From contig CM048552.1 of assembly GCA_026413225.1 (NCBI GenBank), forward strand, positions 144,101,053 through 144,165,052: DNA of 64,000 nt, given 5' to 3'. This document shows, piece by piece, positions 12,650-25,721 of this stretch; position 1 is the first letter of the stretch; the number at the start of each line of letters is the position of its first letter. The stretch is from Otis tarda. Taxonomy: Eukaryota; Chordata; Aves; Otidiformes; Otididae. The translations under genes were made by a program, and so were the position numbers. Under the pieces are notes generated by a model, which was given only the letters and a program-made list of their open reading frames with translations, made no database searches and was not told the origin of the DNA.

Positions 12650-13339
12650 CCTTGTTTACATTGAGATTTTTTTCTCCATTATACTGTCACCTCTCATTCT
12701 CGCAGTCAATTATGAAGTACAGCAGACAATTCTTCTTGCATTACTATTTTAATTGATTCTAAATAAACAGCTTTTGTGTGTGTCTGAGAGGTACTTCTGG
12801 CAGAGTCTTTTTGACCAAAAGTGCAGCCATGTATAAAACTTTTGTAAGTGACCTCCTCTGTTTTTGCACTTAGGAAGAACACCCTTTGTGCATAGGGCTA
12901 AAACAAGTGTTGGTTCCCAGTGGTGACATTGAAATCCCACTTGTAAAGTTAATAGATATTTCTAGACCTGGTAGGCCACAAAATAGGAGATGCATTTGAA
13001 TATACATTGATGTGCATATATTTTTAAACAAGCTATGCAATGTATGGGAGCACTTTATGACTACCAGCACAGTAATTGGAGACAAAAGACGTGTAAGCGG
13101 GGTTGCTGCCTCATGGTCAGCAGGCTGCTTCTGTTAGGAACAGACTTCACTCAACAAGCACTTAACTACCGCCGTTACTGCAGGTAACTATTTTCCATCA
13201 GCTTTCAGGACAGATCACACCACAAACTAGGAAGAGCTCAGAGGAATGGAGTATCTTGGCATTACAGACTCATTGAATGATTCTCTGCTCTCTGAGCCGT
13301 GGGCATGCTAGAAAAGAAATTTAAATGCTCCCATCTTAC

Positions 13340-13536
13340 CGACTTTTTCTTTTTGGTACAGTTTGGTTTCCTGCAACTTGAATAGTAGTTGAGAGTTGCA
13401 TACTCCATCAGAGCAGCAAAGACAAATAGAAAGCATACAGTCACAAACAAATCCATGGCGGTGACATAGGAGACACGTGGTAAAGACTTTCTTGCAATGG
13501 TACTCAAAGTTGTCATTGTCAATACTGTGGTGATGC
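13340..13536 (-). CDS. GABRG3: GABRG3 exon: TM2, TM3 and start of cytoplasmic loop (197 bp)
   Basis: The acceptor is tctctctacag and the donor is GTAAGA. Joined to the previous exon it gives [20 protein letters not shown], the pore-lining TM2 with the 6' threonine and 9' leucine gate residues. The TM2-TM3 loop RVSYVTAMD follows, then TM3 ([20 protein letters not shown]). The exon ends in the loop with the basic run [12 protein letters not shown] and stops exactly on a codon boundary. Past the donor the frame stays open for 25 more codons, but the consensus donor and the clean phase-0 join to the next exon make splicing here the best reading. In gamma-2 the equivalent junction is where an alternative 8-residue exon is inserted, so splice variation here would not be surprising. 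Confidence 0.95.
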
Positions 13537-16500
13537 CTGTAGAGAGAAACTTGATTGAATTGTATGCAACATCATTTCTCCGTATTGCAGAAGAATCTTT
13601 GGAAACAAACGTACAAAACAGAAATCCAAATTGTACTCAAATAGTTAATTAATTTCATTTGGTAGTATAAAAATAATGAAAAATACCATCAGTAAACAAA
13701 GATTTCCTCAGCTGTTTATATTTGTCTCTGCAAAAATTACATTTCCATGCCTCTCAATATGCTTTTCATAATCTTTTTCTGTTTCTAATCACAGTTAGGT
13801 TGGAGGTGGGGGTGAGGGAGAAGGAGAAAATGAAGATATTTTAAAAGAAATTTATAAAGTAGAAAAGATATTAAACCCAGAAAAATAAAAAAAAAACAAG
13901 AAACCTAGAAAACAATGAGAGAAACATGGTCTTTTTCACAGCGGTACTACTCTAATGAAAAATCTTGTGCTCAAAAAAGAAAAAATCAGGAGGAAGAAAA
14001 TAAAAGAAATTTTGCTGCAAAGTTCTGACCGTGAATTTTGAAAATATGTTTTCGCATCACTGCTTCCTTAGGAGTCCTCCACTGCTATTTTCCTTCTGAG
14101 TAAGGGAAAACAGATTCTTATGCAAACTTCAGCTAGAACCTTAACGGAAATAGCCTTTTTAATTCATAGAAAGGATCACATCTTAGATTGATTTAGTAAT
14201 AATGAATATAGCTGGAATTACTTATCATGAAATATCCTGAAACAATGAAACCAGTCTTAGAATGAAATCTATGGGGTGTCAGTTATTTGGCTGCTGGTAA
14301 ATTATATAATTTTTCTTCATTCCTGAGGAACAGAAGTCTTTTCATTCCCACTTCGGATTGATGCTTTTAATAATTTGTTATGAACGCAAGCCTTCTGATA
14401 GAAAAAAAAATAAAACTCCTCAATGGCTTAGGAAAGAAAATAAAGCTCTCACTCAAATAAGTCTCAAGAGAGAACCTGCTCTAAAAACAACATAACCATA
14501 CGGTAATCTTTCTTTTTATAGTTAAAGTGGTATTTTGCAATGGTACACAGTGTTTGAAATGGCAGGAGATGACTGAAATTATGCCTTATAGTAAAATTAC
14601 TTGCAACAAACAGCACTCTGGAGAGAAAGAAATATCTGTGGATTGCTTTTGACTATTTTCTGTTCATGAAGGAATGCCTACCTCTGATTTGCAGCATTTG
14701 ATAAAAACTACAGCAATTCACAAGAATAACCCTCCCTATTCAAACCATCAGAAAGCCCCTGAAAGAACCAGAAGGCAGATTATTGCCTGGGCCTCAATCC
14801 TCTTCTACAATGAATAGCTAATTGTACTCCTTAAATATCCACTACCCAGAAACAAACAAACAAAAAAGGCTGAAATAAACACAATCCGATATTCGACCAC
14901 ATACTTAGTCATTCATCACAGTTGTCAACTGCAAAGGTGCCCAACTGCAAAAGCTGTTGACTCACTAGCCTTGATTTGGCCCTTGCTAATGATAGGTTAA
15001 TTAGTCTTTCTGGCCCTGACTCAGGCCTTGGGAGTCTTAAACTTCAGAACTGCATCCAAACTATGACATACTCTACAATATGAAATTAAGTTCTTTAACA
15101 CTTTCTAACCCACATTTAGATTTCTAACACGAATCTGTCCTTTTCAGAGCCACATGTACATGCACGTGCTCTCAGGTACTTTACTAGCTTTAAAAAATTC
15201 CCCCAAATCTACAGTATTCTTCCAGCACAATGTACAGTGTCCTTTTTACCTGGACTCAAGGGAAAGTTTTTATTTCCCACTCATCCAGTTATAGGATCTC
15301 AGATTACTTTAGGACACTTTTTTTTTATGAAAAGGCAAAAAAGAAATAAAAGTGAAAAAAAAAACTCACAGTGCTCAAAACCATGATTTTTGCAAAGGTC
15401 TGCAGTTTTTCTACTGAATGCTATATTGACAATGTAATATTTTCCCTCTATTTTTATGGAAAAGGAGGTATAATTTTACATTATTTGTGACAAGAAGTAT
15501 TGTGCAGGTATCTGTAATGAGGACCAGCTGCCGAAATTACTATGGACCGGAAGGCAGAGAAGTGAAAGAAAAACTACCACTAACCTCTGCGCTTAAGTAT
15601 AGAAGTCCTCAACTCAGTCTGAGACCTATAACTGTGCCTTAAGTCTGAATGTGAAATGCCTGCCCGAATCATGTTTGAGACTGTGAAAATCTGGAAGTTC
15701 TAGGTGAGAACTAAGCAAAGATAGCCCAGTAAATAATTTTGTAAATGTCTCACTGATACAGAATCTGGGAGTTTTGGGTGGCTCTAGACTGATTTTAGCT
15801 GATTGAAACGAAGTAGGTTCTACTAAATTTATAGACACAGGAATGGTGTAAGATTTATTTTCATTTTAAGATATTTACTGTGTCCATCCTCAGTCTTTTT
15901 GACAAAAAATTGTGTTTTGCTGTCAGAATATAAAACCTTAGGGAAGGGAAAGTTTAGCGTTATCACAAATCATCATAGTTTCTGGACTATACATCACATT
16001 TCAAATTATGGCAAGGGCATGAGACAAGATTGCTGAGTATATAGATGGAAACATCCAGAGGTAAAACAAACATATTTTGACTTCTATTATTTATACAAAA
16101 TATTTTTATAGTATGATATCCAATTGAAAAGCATCATTCTTCATTTAAGTTGAGGCTTGGACTTGGATTCCTGCTCACACCATAAACAAGGAATGAATTT
16201 TTGAAATAATAAAAATTCTGTTAGTGTGTCGATTTTATATCTAACACATAGACACAAAATTTAAAATACTAAAATAAGTCTTATGGAGAAACATACAGAG
16301 AGCAAACAGAAAGAACCTGCACCAGATTATACAGTTCTGTATTCTTATACATTTACAAGTTGGAATATAAATATGCATATATGAATAAAATGTAACACCC
16401 ATTATTTCCAAAGAGAATATCTAGATTCCATACCCTTAGTTCATTTTATCCCTCATGCTAAGAAAATACAGTTTGTTGAGTGGTTTCAAATGCAATAAAC

Positions 16501-19299
16501 CTTGACAGATGAAATTGTTGAGCTTCTCAGTTTGGGGAGTCCCGTATGGCAAAGTGAGCTTTGCATCTGTTATTGAAATTCACAGTGCTCATGAACTATC
16601 TGTTTCAACAGAATTTAAATGTCAGCCAAGGACAGCTTCGAAGTAACCTGGCTCCAAAATTTTCAGGTAGACAAGTGTAAGTTGGAACTTACAAGCTTGT
16701 GTATAAATACCGTTTTGTGACATTTATATTCTCTGAGCAAATTCCGTACCAAAGATGCTATTTGATAAATCAAAAAGGACTGTCTGGGAGATCAAATGAT
16801 GCAAGGATGCATAATGCATGAGATCACTTTAACCTTTAGATCATTGGCCTAAACAGTTATTTAAAAATATTACTATTTGAGAGCTACTTAATGGACAACC
16901 ACATGCAAAGTGAGGTAGCACGAGGTTCAATGTTAGAAACTCTTTGGTCAGCGAGACTCATTTGTTCTTGTTTTGCTAAGGATATGTTACTGGGACACTG
17001 GAGGAAAGGTATACTGCTTTTGCCCATGCTATCACTTGTTTATAAACTTAATTTCTCCGTCTTCCTGGTCTAGCACCTTTTTGGAGTACTCACTTGGTTT
17101 TCTAGTGAATGAGCTTAAGATGGAATGGCAAGGAAAGCAATGTTCCTTTTTTATTAAACATCATCTGTATAGTCTTTAACATCAGCACAATCCTGGCTTT
17201 GATACCTACTGTATTTTTTTAAACTGCAGTTTGAAGTTGCTCTGTAGTAACTTTCTAGTCCTATTACATTTTATACCCTTTTTGAAAAAGTAGAGGGAAA
17301 CTGGGATTAAAGCTGCAGTGTAACTTAGTTCCCTTCATTTTAAAGCAAAACAACTTATTCTTTTCCAGATCATAACTTTTCTTCAGCCACTTGCTGGCTG
17401 CTCTTGATTATGAACATTGGGAAAAGATCATTTTGATTACTAGAGACAAGCAGAAACAGCAGAGCGCCTTTTTATTTTTTTCTCTTTGAACAGAGGGCAG
17501 AATAATCTGGGATCATAAAGCACAATTCTCATCCAGCACTCAAATGCTATTTCCAGTTTCCCACTGACTCTTTAGGTGGCCTGGAGTAAGTCACTCTGGG
17601 CCTTAGCCCCTCAAAGTGCATGTGAAAAAGGGACTATGATGCCAAGTTTTTAAAGAACACTTTTATGCCTCTGAACAGTGCTGCTGAAAGCATACTTATG
17701 GTCCCATTTTTTAACTTTACAGACAAATACCCTGACTGTATTTATTTTTCTCAGCATGGACATAGTTTATTACTCAGCGTTATTCAGAAGGAGGTAAAAC
17801 TTGTCCTTCATGTAAGTGTGAGTCATTGCCAATAGCTTAGGAAATTACTCATTAATTTCAGAGAATGACATATTTCCCTGATGCTAACCCTTTACATTAT
17901 TGCAGCTATACTCGGAGCTATTTGGTGCACTGAGTCTACAATTCATGTCAACTAATTAGCAGGACAATTTCTACAGTGTGCCTTTGTCTGTATTACTCAC
18001 AATTTCACCATTTGCCACTATCCGAATGTGGATATGTGCTGTTGCTTGGACAGATTTATAAGCTGCATCATACAAACAGACCTACAGTAAACTGGGAATA
18101 TTTGCTTGCTGCATCCCAGGAGTCAGCAGGCCATTCCTGATTTGGGAGCAACAGGACTCTGTACACAAAAAGAGGTGACCCATGGATATATTATTTTCTT
18201 GTCGTTTGACTTTATTTATAAATAAGTTATATTTTAGCCCAGTAATTTAATTTTTCATCAGAGTTTTAAAAGTTAGTCAAGATAAACATTGAACATAGCC
18301 TTGGAACACCTCATTTTTATGTTCGTACTTCAAATTAATGACCTTAGTGAATACATTTTTTGTTCCCGCTGGCTGAGGGGGTGAGGCAGGGAGAGTCACA
18401 CTGTTGTGACTAGTGATCTAACCCACTTCCATGTCTAATTAATAAGAAATGGAGCTGTGTGGTGTGGGGAACTGCCCTCAGGGACAGGGTATGAACACTG
18501 CTTATGGAAAATCAGTAATGTAAACTGTTAGGTGGCTTTTCTCCCTTTTCTGTTATAAATTAAAAAAAATAACCCAAATAGGTGCTGCATGACTCTCTGC
18601 ACACACACGAGGCTCCAGACTGCGATTTAAAAAGATGGAGCATGATGAATCTTTCCTTATCTCCACTGAGTCACCCAAATTAAAAAGAAAGGAGTTCAGC
18701 AGAGAAGCAGACGTAAGAATAAATGATCAACATTTCCAAGTGAATCCTAAAGTACAATGCCAAAATGCACATGCTGGTCCTGGCATAAATGAGCTGCTGG
18801 AAAACCTATACCATCATAAATCTCTACAATGTATGAAGAATATCTATACACCTAGTCTGGAGCTAAACTTCAAGCATGCAAGCTAAAATAATTTGCATAA
18901 GTTAATATTATTATATTGCACATTTTATATATATATAAGACATAATACCCTGTGGGGAAGAGTTTCAGAAAGGAAGGAAACCAGCAATGCAACTAATTTA
19001 TACTTCAAAAATGTCAGTCAAATATCATTGTGAGAACAAGGAGACAGACATTCATTCTAGAATATTATGCAAAATAGGTGGCAGTGTCATTCAAAAGGGT
19101 CAGGGTAGTTTACTTTTAATTACTCTGTTAAAGGCAGAAAACCAGAGGCTTCAGTGATAAGTAGATCTGGATCTGCAAGATGTAGTAGCAATAATCCAAG
19201 GATATAGCTAGAGATATCTTTGAAAGGAAGCTGACATTTTCAAATGATACTGTAGGAACTACACAAAGAGAGCAGAGAAGGGAATTATTAACAACTTAC
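13537..19299 (-). other. GABRG3 intron between TM1 and TM2-TM3 exons
   Basis: The intron is 5.76 kb of AT-rich sequence with GTAAGT at its 5' end and a pyrimidine-rich acceptor. I see no transposable element, no RNA gene and no credible coding frame in it. It is the most repeat-poor part of the window. Confidence 0.75.
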
Positions 19300-19452
19300 C
19301 TAATGCTGTTCTTGCTGGTGTGGCATCTTTTTTAATCCAAAAGGATACCCAGGAAAGAACAACTGTTAATATACAGGGAATGTATGTTTGAATAGTAAAG
19401 TATCCCATTCTTCTACTTAAGTCGAAGTATATAGTCATGACTACATAATCAC
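19300..19452 (-). CDS. GABRG3: GABRG3 exon: TM1 (153 bp)
   Basis: The acceptor is ctattattgcag and the donor is GTAAGT. The exon starts and ends inside glycine codons (GT completing, then G opening), which matches the phase of both neighbours. It encodes [17 protein letters not shown], then TM1 ([20 protein letters not shown]), then the short cytoplasmic TM1-TM2 linker [11 protein letters not shown]. The proline-alanine-arginine at the mouth of TM2 is the anion-selectivity signature of this receptor class. The 153-bp length is the family standard. The exon lies about 36.8 kb downstream of the loop F exon and 5.8 kb upstream of the TM2-TM3 exon. Confidence 0.96.
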
Positions 19453-22400
19453 CTGCAATAATAGCACAGAAAATAAATTGACATCGTAGTGAGATACAGA
19501 CAGTTGTTCAATGACCTGCTATTTTTTTTAAGCTTCATAAAAACACTGTGTATAAAATATTTCTTAGTGTTTTGAAAGCATCTGTGCAATAATGCTTATG
19601 TTAAACTTTTCCATTCTAATTTCCTTTAGTTTTAGGTCTCTGTGGAAATGTTGATCTATTTGGACAGGCAGAGGGTTTCAGTAATCATTCTGGATGAGTA
19701 AATTTTTGAAAGGCATCTTGAATTTCCAGACGATATTTCCAGATGGCTCCACGGCCACACAAATGAAGCTATCATTCACCAGATTCAAAAACCAAGCCAT
19801 ACAAAATCACTCCTTCTGCAAGCTGTGTCTTCTCTGCCCTCATTTCAGGTTTGAGTGTCTTCTGTTATCTTCTTTTAAGAGATGAATCGGGCAGTACAGG
19901 TCTTTATGGCAAGTGGACTCATTAAAAATTATGGCAGTCCTTCATTTCAAAGCAGTTGTGGTCACTTGTGGTATCTGTAAACCTTGAGTCTGAATATAAA
20001 GTTTATTATTTTGCTGGATAGTAAAAATAATAAAATCTAGAGCTCAGTAAGAAGGCTAGTTTATCTCACTTTGTATCATTTTCTTCACAGTATCTCTTCT
20101 GCTAACCCCTGTGACTCCACAGGGGATAATAATCTGTCCCTCTCTCTCTCCTCAGTAGAGGCTACCGACCTTATAACCTCTCCCCTTACTAACGGCTCCC
20201 TCAGCTTCATGGATGTTAACTCTCCTTTTCTCTCAGACAGTCACAGTGATTAGCAGTAATGAAACTGAACTGAGACCAATTTCCGTACTTTGCTTGAAGT
20301 ATGTTACTTCCATTTCAAATGTGAAGAAGAGTTTACATGCCTGAGAACTTTTATGGGATTTTGTCTGACTATGTCAGACTGGACCTAATAAATTATATTG
20401 CTTCTTGTTACAAACATTGACTTTCTAGAATATGATATTTGCAGAAGGCATCATTTGCCATAGGTAGGTAAGTCTGTCCTGTTACAGTAAACCATGAGAA
20501 GACTGAAGAAATTGGTAGCACAGAGAGAGTAATTCCCCAAGGAATGCACATTCAGCTCACCCAAGTAGAGGCATAATGGGTTCATCAGTTGAGATAAATT
20601 AAAGCTTAATCTTCTAGTAACAGAGATCATATGAACAAATGCATTTAATATTGTGGATATTTTGACTATAGCTAAAAATTATGTAGAAAATAAATTAATT
20701 CAGTAGTAATAATTTCCACCCAAAGAATCTCTGAAGGCAACTGTAAAATGAGTGAACTTCCATAAGCTACAAAGTCAAAGGTAAATAAAAATCTGAGGGT
20801 GGGATCTGGGGAGAGAAGCTTAAAACAATGAGTTAAAAGGAAAAGTTTCTATGTGTTAAGTACATTGGTTTGAGATACATATATTTGGAAGAGATTGATA
20901 AGCCTGTGGGTGCTTCCATCATGCCTCTGTTAGACTAATGCATATGTTTTCATGAGTACTATGCCAGTAAAAAGCATGTGACCCCAAGAAGTTGGACAGT
21001 CATTTCAGAAACCTTGTGTATTTGGCATTATGGGTCAGAGCTATAACAGAAGAGCTCACTGCTGTTACAAGTAGCAAGTATTGCAGTGCATCACAACATA
21101 GTGAACCTTGTGGGTTGTTCACAAGGTAAGGGTTATTTTCATTCCACTAATCCCCAACACTTTTCTCCATGCAGGAAGTGGCACCAGGGAACTGATATGG
21201 GTTAGTAACCATTGGATCTGCTGGCTTATTGTTAGACTACATCAGCTCCCTAATCTGGTTTACAGCACCAATGAAAGATTTACACCACAGCAACTGAGAT
21301 CATTTCGTAGAAAGAGGCCGTGTAAACCAGTGCTTCTACTGACAGGAACCAACACAACAACCATGGGGAAAAAAAATTATTATAATGTTTCAAATGTTGT
21401 CTCTCAAGGTGGAAGGATGAGCAAAAAAGGAAATCAAAGACTCTATAAGAAATGTGCCAAACCTCTACATTACCCGAACTCATTTATTGTATCTCAAACT
21501 GCATGTCTATGGATAAGCTGCCTGAGAATGGTAGAAAGCAAAGCAATATGCAAACATCTCATTGTGTACAACAATACATGATACACACAATTCAAGTACG
21601 CACACAGGTCACTGTTCCTCTGAATAGTATCGCCATGATACCCAACACACCAAATGAGACTGGGGTTAGATACTGGACAGTAAGATACTGGAAAAGTAAG
21701 GCAGAGTCCCTACTTCCAAGGTCTTCGACTGAAATAAACCTGATAAACTGAGAGTAGGAGAAAATTATGGTGTGTTTCAACGGTTTTGCAGACAGAAAAT
21801 GAAGCAGAGACTAAATGACACAGAGAGTACATCAGCACATTTAGTCAGAAACTGATTCAGTATCTTTCAGGCAGGATTCATTTCCTCTGATTTTAGACAT
21901 CTAGAAACTAAATTGTACAGATGACCTTCACACTGTGACCTCCTTTCTATACTTAATGAAGAGAAATTGGTACTTTCAGTACATGGTTTTTCAAATGTGT
22001 TTTAGAGGTACATTTTAGAAGGAGGAGAATGTGCCCAAAACATTTCCATTTCTCTCCTGTGATTAAAAAAGGAGAGTGATTGGCCCAGATATGGAGAAAG
22101 ATGTTGTAGACACTTGCAGATGATCCAAGGAGTCAATCACACCCTTGTATTTATTACAACAGGATTTTTCATCTTCTCTGCAGAACATCCTTCCAGCAAG
22201 TTAAATAAAGGAACCGTGACTCAGTCAAATTTAACAAGGGGCTACAAATTCCCAAGTATCCAACAAAGACCCATAGATATCTAACAAGTACCCAATTAAG
22301 ATTAAATCCTAGGATAGTGAGTGGCTGCATTCACTTAGCCACTAACCTATTTTCTCATCTGAAATCCATCCAAAAATCCTCACAATGAAGAAGGCAGTCA

Positions 22401-24939
22401 TACAGTCATTCAGGCAGTAGCTGTGCATGCAGACTTCCATACTGTACCCTCTGTGCTGTACTCTAACTCTAACTTATGGGAACACACTGACAGGTAATAT
22501 ATCAAGAGATTGGGAGAACAGTTTGGTTCAGTGAAATTACTGATTCAAAGTGAATGTAAGAGGAGAAATTGCTGGTTCTCTTACAGTACTCTAACCATTC
22601 TTAGAGAGGATGCATCTCAGAGATGCTGAATGCCGATGCCAGTGCTTAGTGGGAGGAGGAAATTGCCACTGCTGAAATGCAGAGCCCTAACCGGACGCAC
22701 CAATGTTGTGACTGATGTCAAAGGCAAACATGTTTCTGTACAATATATACTGGATGCATTTTTTTAATAGCTACAATAAATTACAATTTTCAACTAAATT
22801 ACCACTTCAGTTCTTCTATCCTCAGCCAAGTCAGCTTCTGTCGAGAATCCTGAATTGTCTCTTTGCATATAGAAGAGCCAGCATGTATGTGCTACGGCTA
22901 CTTTCCTCAATGCACTACTCCAAACTGCATCATTATAATTATTATTATTATCTAAATTACTCCTTCCAGAAGTAATTATTCTCTATATATCTAAAAGCAC
23001 TTGTCTGCAGCTTAAAGGAAAGTAGCCATGGTACATACATTTCTGACTTTTTCTATACACACAAAATAATTTGTACAAAGAAACTCTCCTTTCTTCTAAA
23101 ACCCCTGACCTACCATTCTGCATGTCCTGCAGGCATGAGCAACTCAAAGGAGAGAAAAAGCATTCAACCATTCTACACAGTGCCCCCTTGCTCCTTCACT
23201 AGCCTTCAGAGCTCCACCTGCCATTACTGCCACTGCTAGAAAAAGAGCTGGGGCTGATTGTGAGACAAAGCCCTGCAGTGCAGACAACATGGGAAAAACC
23301 TCCTTCCAAACTGTGTATGATGAAATCAGTGTACTTTTGGTTTAAAAATAATCACACGGTGATTGCCTGGGTAGGGACCACTGGAATAGCTAATATCAAA
23401 AAACTTCTCTTTGAAACTGCAAGAGGAGTTCTACTTTTTAACAGCTTAAATAATTTTCCAGGAAGGCAAACTAACTTTTAACTGAACCATCAAACCATCA
23501 ATTCACTAAAATAATGAAAATTACCTTGAGGCAAAATAGTGCCCAAACAGTTTTCTATAATGAGAGACAAAGATGCATCTTGAGGCAGCAAATCTGGAGT
23601 AACAGGAATAGCGTAGCAATGCTTCCCCTGAAACCAAGATCACTGCTGTCTGTGACCCATAGGACTTATATTAGTTTAACTTTTTAGTTGGAAAGCAGGA
23701 CACTATTTGGAACAATAATGATTTTTAAAGGAATAACTGCTGTGGATTTTAATGAAAAATACTAAACTATAGTCTATTTCCTTTGTCTTTAGAAGACTAA
23801 GGGCATAGTTGACTGAATTGCTAGAGTTTTGCCTACATTGCCTCAGGAACAGCTCCCTTAAAGGTTATTATTTGAACAGAATGCAATTGGTTATTTTATT
23901 TTAGGAAAATATTTTTAAAATATATAAAAAAATACACTGTAAATCATTTATTTAGTCAAACTGTACTATACTTATCACACATTTTCATTTATCCTGCCAT
24001 TATATTCTGAGGTTAACAAGTACTACAATCCAAATTATCTTAGAAAAAATTTAAACAAAGAATGCCTTTAGAAAACTGCAATATGAAACTACAATGCATA
24101 TACAGAGCAATTTCAGCATGTGAATGGTTACATGCTAATTGTCCATCACTAAAACTGCAGAATAATGAGGAGTGGTAGAGTTTATCCATGTAGATATGAG
24201 AGTTTCATTACAGAAAAAAAAATCCTAGCTATTAGAATGAGGACTCACACAGCGTGTCACAAGTATTTCTTTGTTGATCAGCGAGACCACAGAGAGTAGT
24301 ACAGTGAGGCATCTTCCTTATTATCTTAATAAATCAAATTTACTTAATAATGAGCAAACTATGTTTCTCATCTTCAGTGCTTTTTACTTATTTTTAATTT
24401 TTATTTGGAAGTAAATAGAAGACACTATTTTATCCTGCCATTCACTCTTCATTTCCCCCCAATCTGTTTTCTGATCTTTACTTCCCAAAGCTTCATTTTT
24501 TTCCTTTCCTGAACTAGGTTTCTCTGCTTTCTTAGCAAGCTGAAAATTTTCTACCAGTTTTACCACTGCCTATCAGGCATCCAGGATGGTGTTCTTGCAT
24601 CACAAATGCCTTCATTGACAATTCTTCCCTCTGATACCAGAGTAGAACTGTAATATTTGAAAACAATTAACTCAAGCAGGAGACTACTGCTGTTGTTGAA
24701 TACATTGGTCAGACAGGTGACAAATAAAACCACTGAAAAAAACAATTTTTCATCAAAGTCAGTAGGGTGTCGTGGTTTTGTTAGTGAGTGGGGCCTAAGG
24801 TGGTAGCTTCTGTAGGAAACTGCTAGAAGTCGCTCCCCTTTGTTCAGCGGACTCGGCTGGGCCTAGGGCGGACCTGCTGCTGGTCAAGGCCGAGCCGATT
24901 GGTAGCAGAATGTTCCGTGATAACGCCTCTGCGATAACG

Positions 24940-24947
24940 TATTTAAG
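24940..24947 (+). promoter_or_regulatory. TATA-like box of the solo LTR
   Basis: TATTTAAG sits 172 bp into the LTR, after a GC-rich U3-like stretch and before a purine-rich leader. The position fits an LTR promoter reading to the right, antisense to GABRG3. Activity is not shown by sequence. Confidence 0.45.
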
Positions 24948-25715
24948 AAGGGGAAAACAGAAAAAAAAAAAGAAAGAGAGAAGAAAAGATGTGAAGAAGC
25001 TGAGCGGGGGCAGAGGCGCAGAGGGGGTGGCGCAGGCCTCATGGGCCTTGCAGGCCTCACCCTCTGGCCTCTTGCCAGGCGGCCGGCTGGGCCCGACTCG
25101 GTCCGGCCCGGCTGCAAGAAGTGGAAAGGAGATGAGAAATGAATAAGAGGTAAAAAAAGATCCTGAGAGACATCTACCACCCTGTTGTGAGGAACCGCTG
25201 CAGACACCAAGGTCAGTTCAGAAGGAGGGGGAGGAGTAATGCGGCTCCTGGCCAAGATTCCCCTGCAGCCTGTGGTGACGACCATGGTGGAGCAGGTTGT
25301 CCCCCTGCAGCCCATGGAGGTCCACAGAGGAGCAGAGATCCACTTGGAGCCCGTGAAGGACCCCGTACCGGGGGAGGTGGATGCCTGAAGGTGGCTGTGG
25401 CCCGTGGGACAGCCGTTCTGGGGAGACTGTACTCCGTGGAAGAGATGACCCACGCCGGAGCAGTTCCACGAAGGACTGTGGCCCGTGGGAGGGACCCCAC
25501 GATGGAGCAGGGGAGGAATGTGAGGAGTTCTTCCCCCGACCATGAAGCAGCGGCGTGAAACAACGTATGATGAACTGACCACAACCCCCATTCCCTCTTC
25601 CCCCCTGTGCCGCTCGGGGCGGGGGAAGGTAGTAGAGATAATGTTAAGCTTGGGAAGAGGGAGGGGTGGATGGAGGTTATCTTGTTCTCTGTCTCATTAT
25701 CCTGCTGTTTGTAGT

Positions 25716-25721
25716 AATAAA
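25716..25721 (+). terminator. AATAAA of the solo LTR
   Basis: An AATAAA lies about 190 bp before the LTR 3' end, followed by a T-rich stretch. It is the natural candidate for the element's poly(A) signal. It is in sense with the LTR and antisense to GABRG3. Confidence 0.45.

Larger units (their letters stand above)
6687..13339 (-). other. GABRG3 intron between the TM2-TM3 exon and the last exon
   Basis: This 6.65-kb intron holds two CR1 copies (8838-9045, 11838-12649), a solo LTR (9732-10172), a purine tract and an A18 run. I looked on the minus strand for a short exon encoding the extra loop segment I remember from mammalian gamma-3 and did not find one. The remaining sequence is AT-rich and without recognised features. 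Confidence 0.8.

Noticed and set aside
21108-21581. 157-codon open frame in the large intron
   Set aside because: No family resemblance, no codon or composition change from its surroundings, and no splice or start context to support it.
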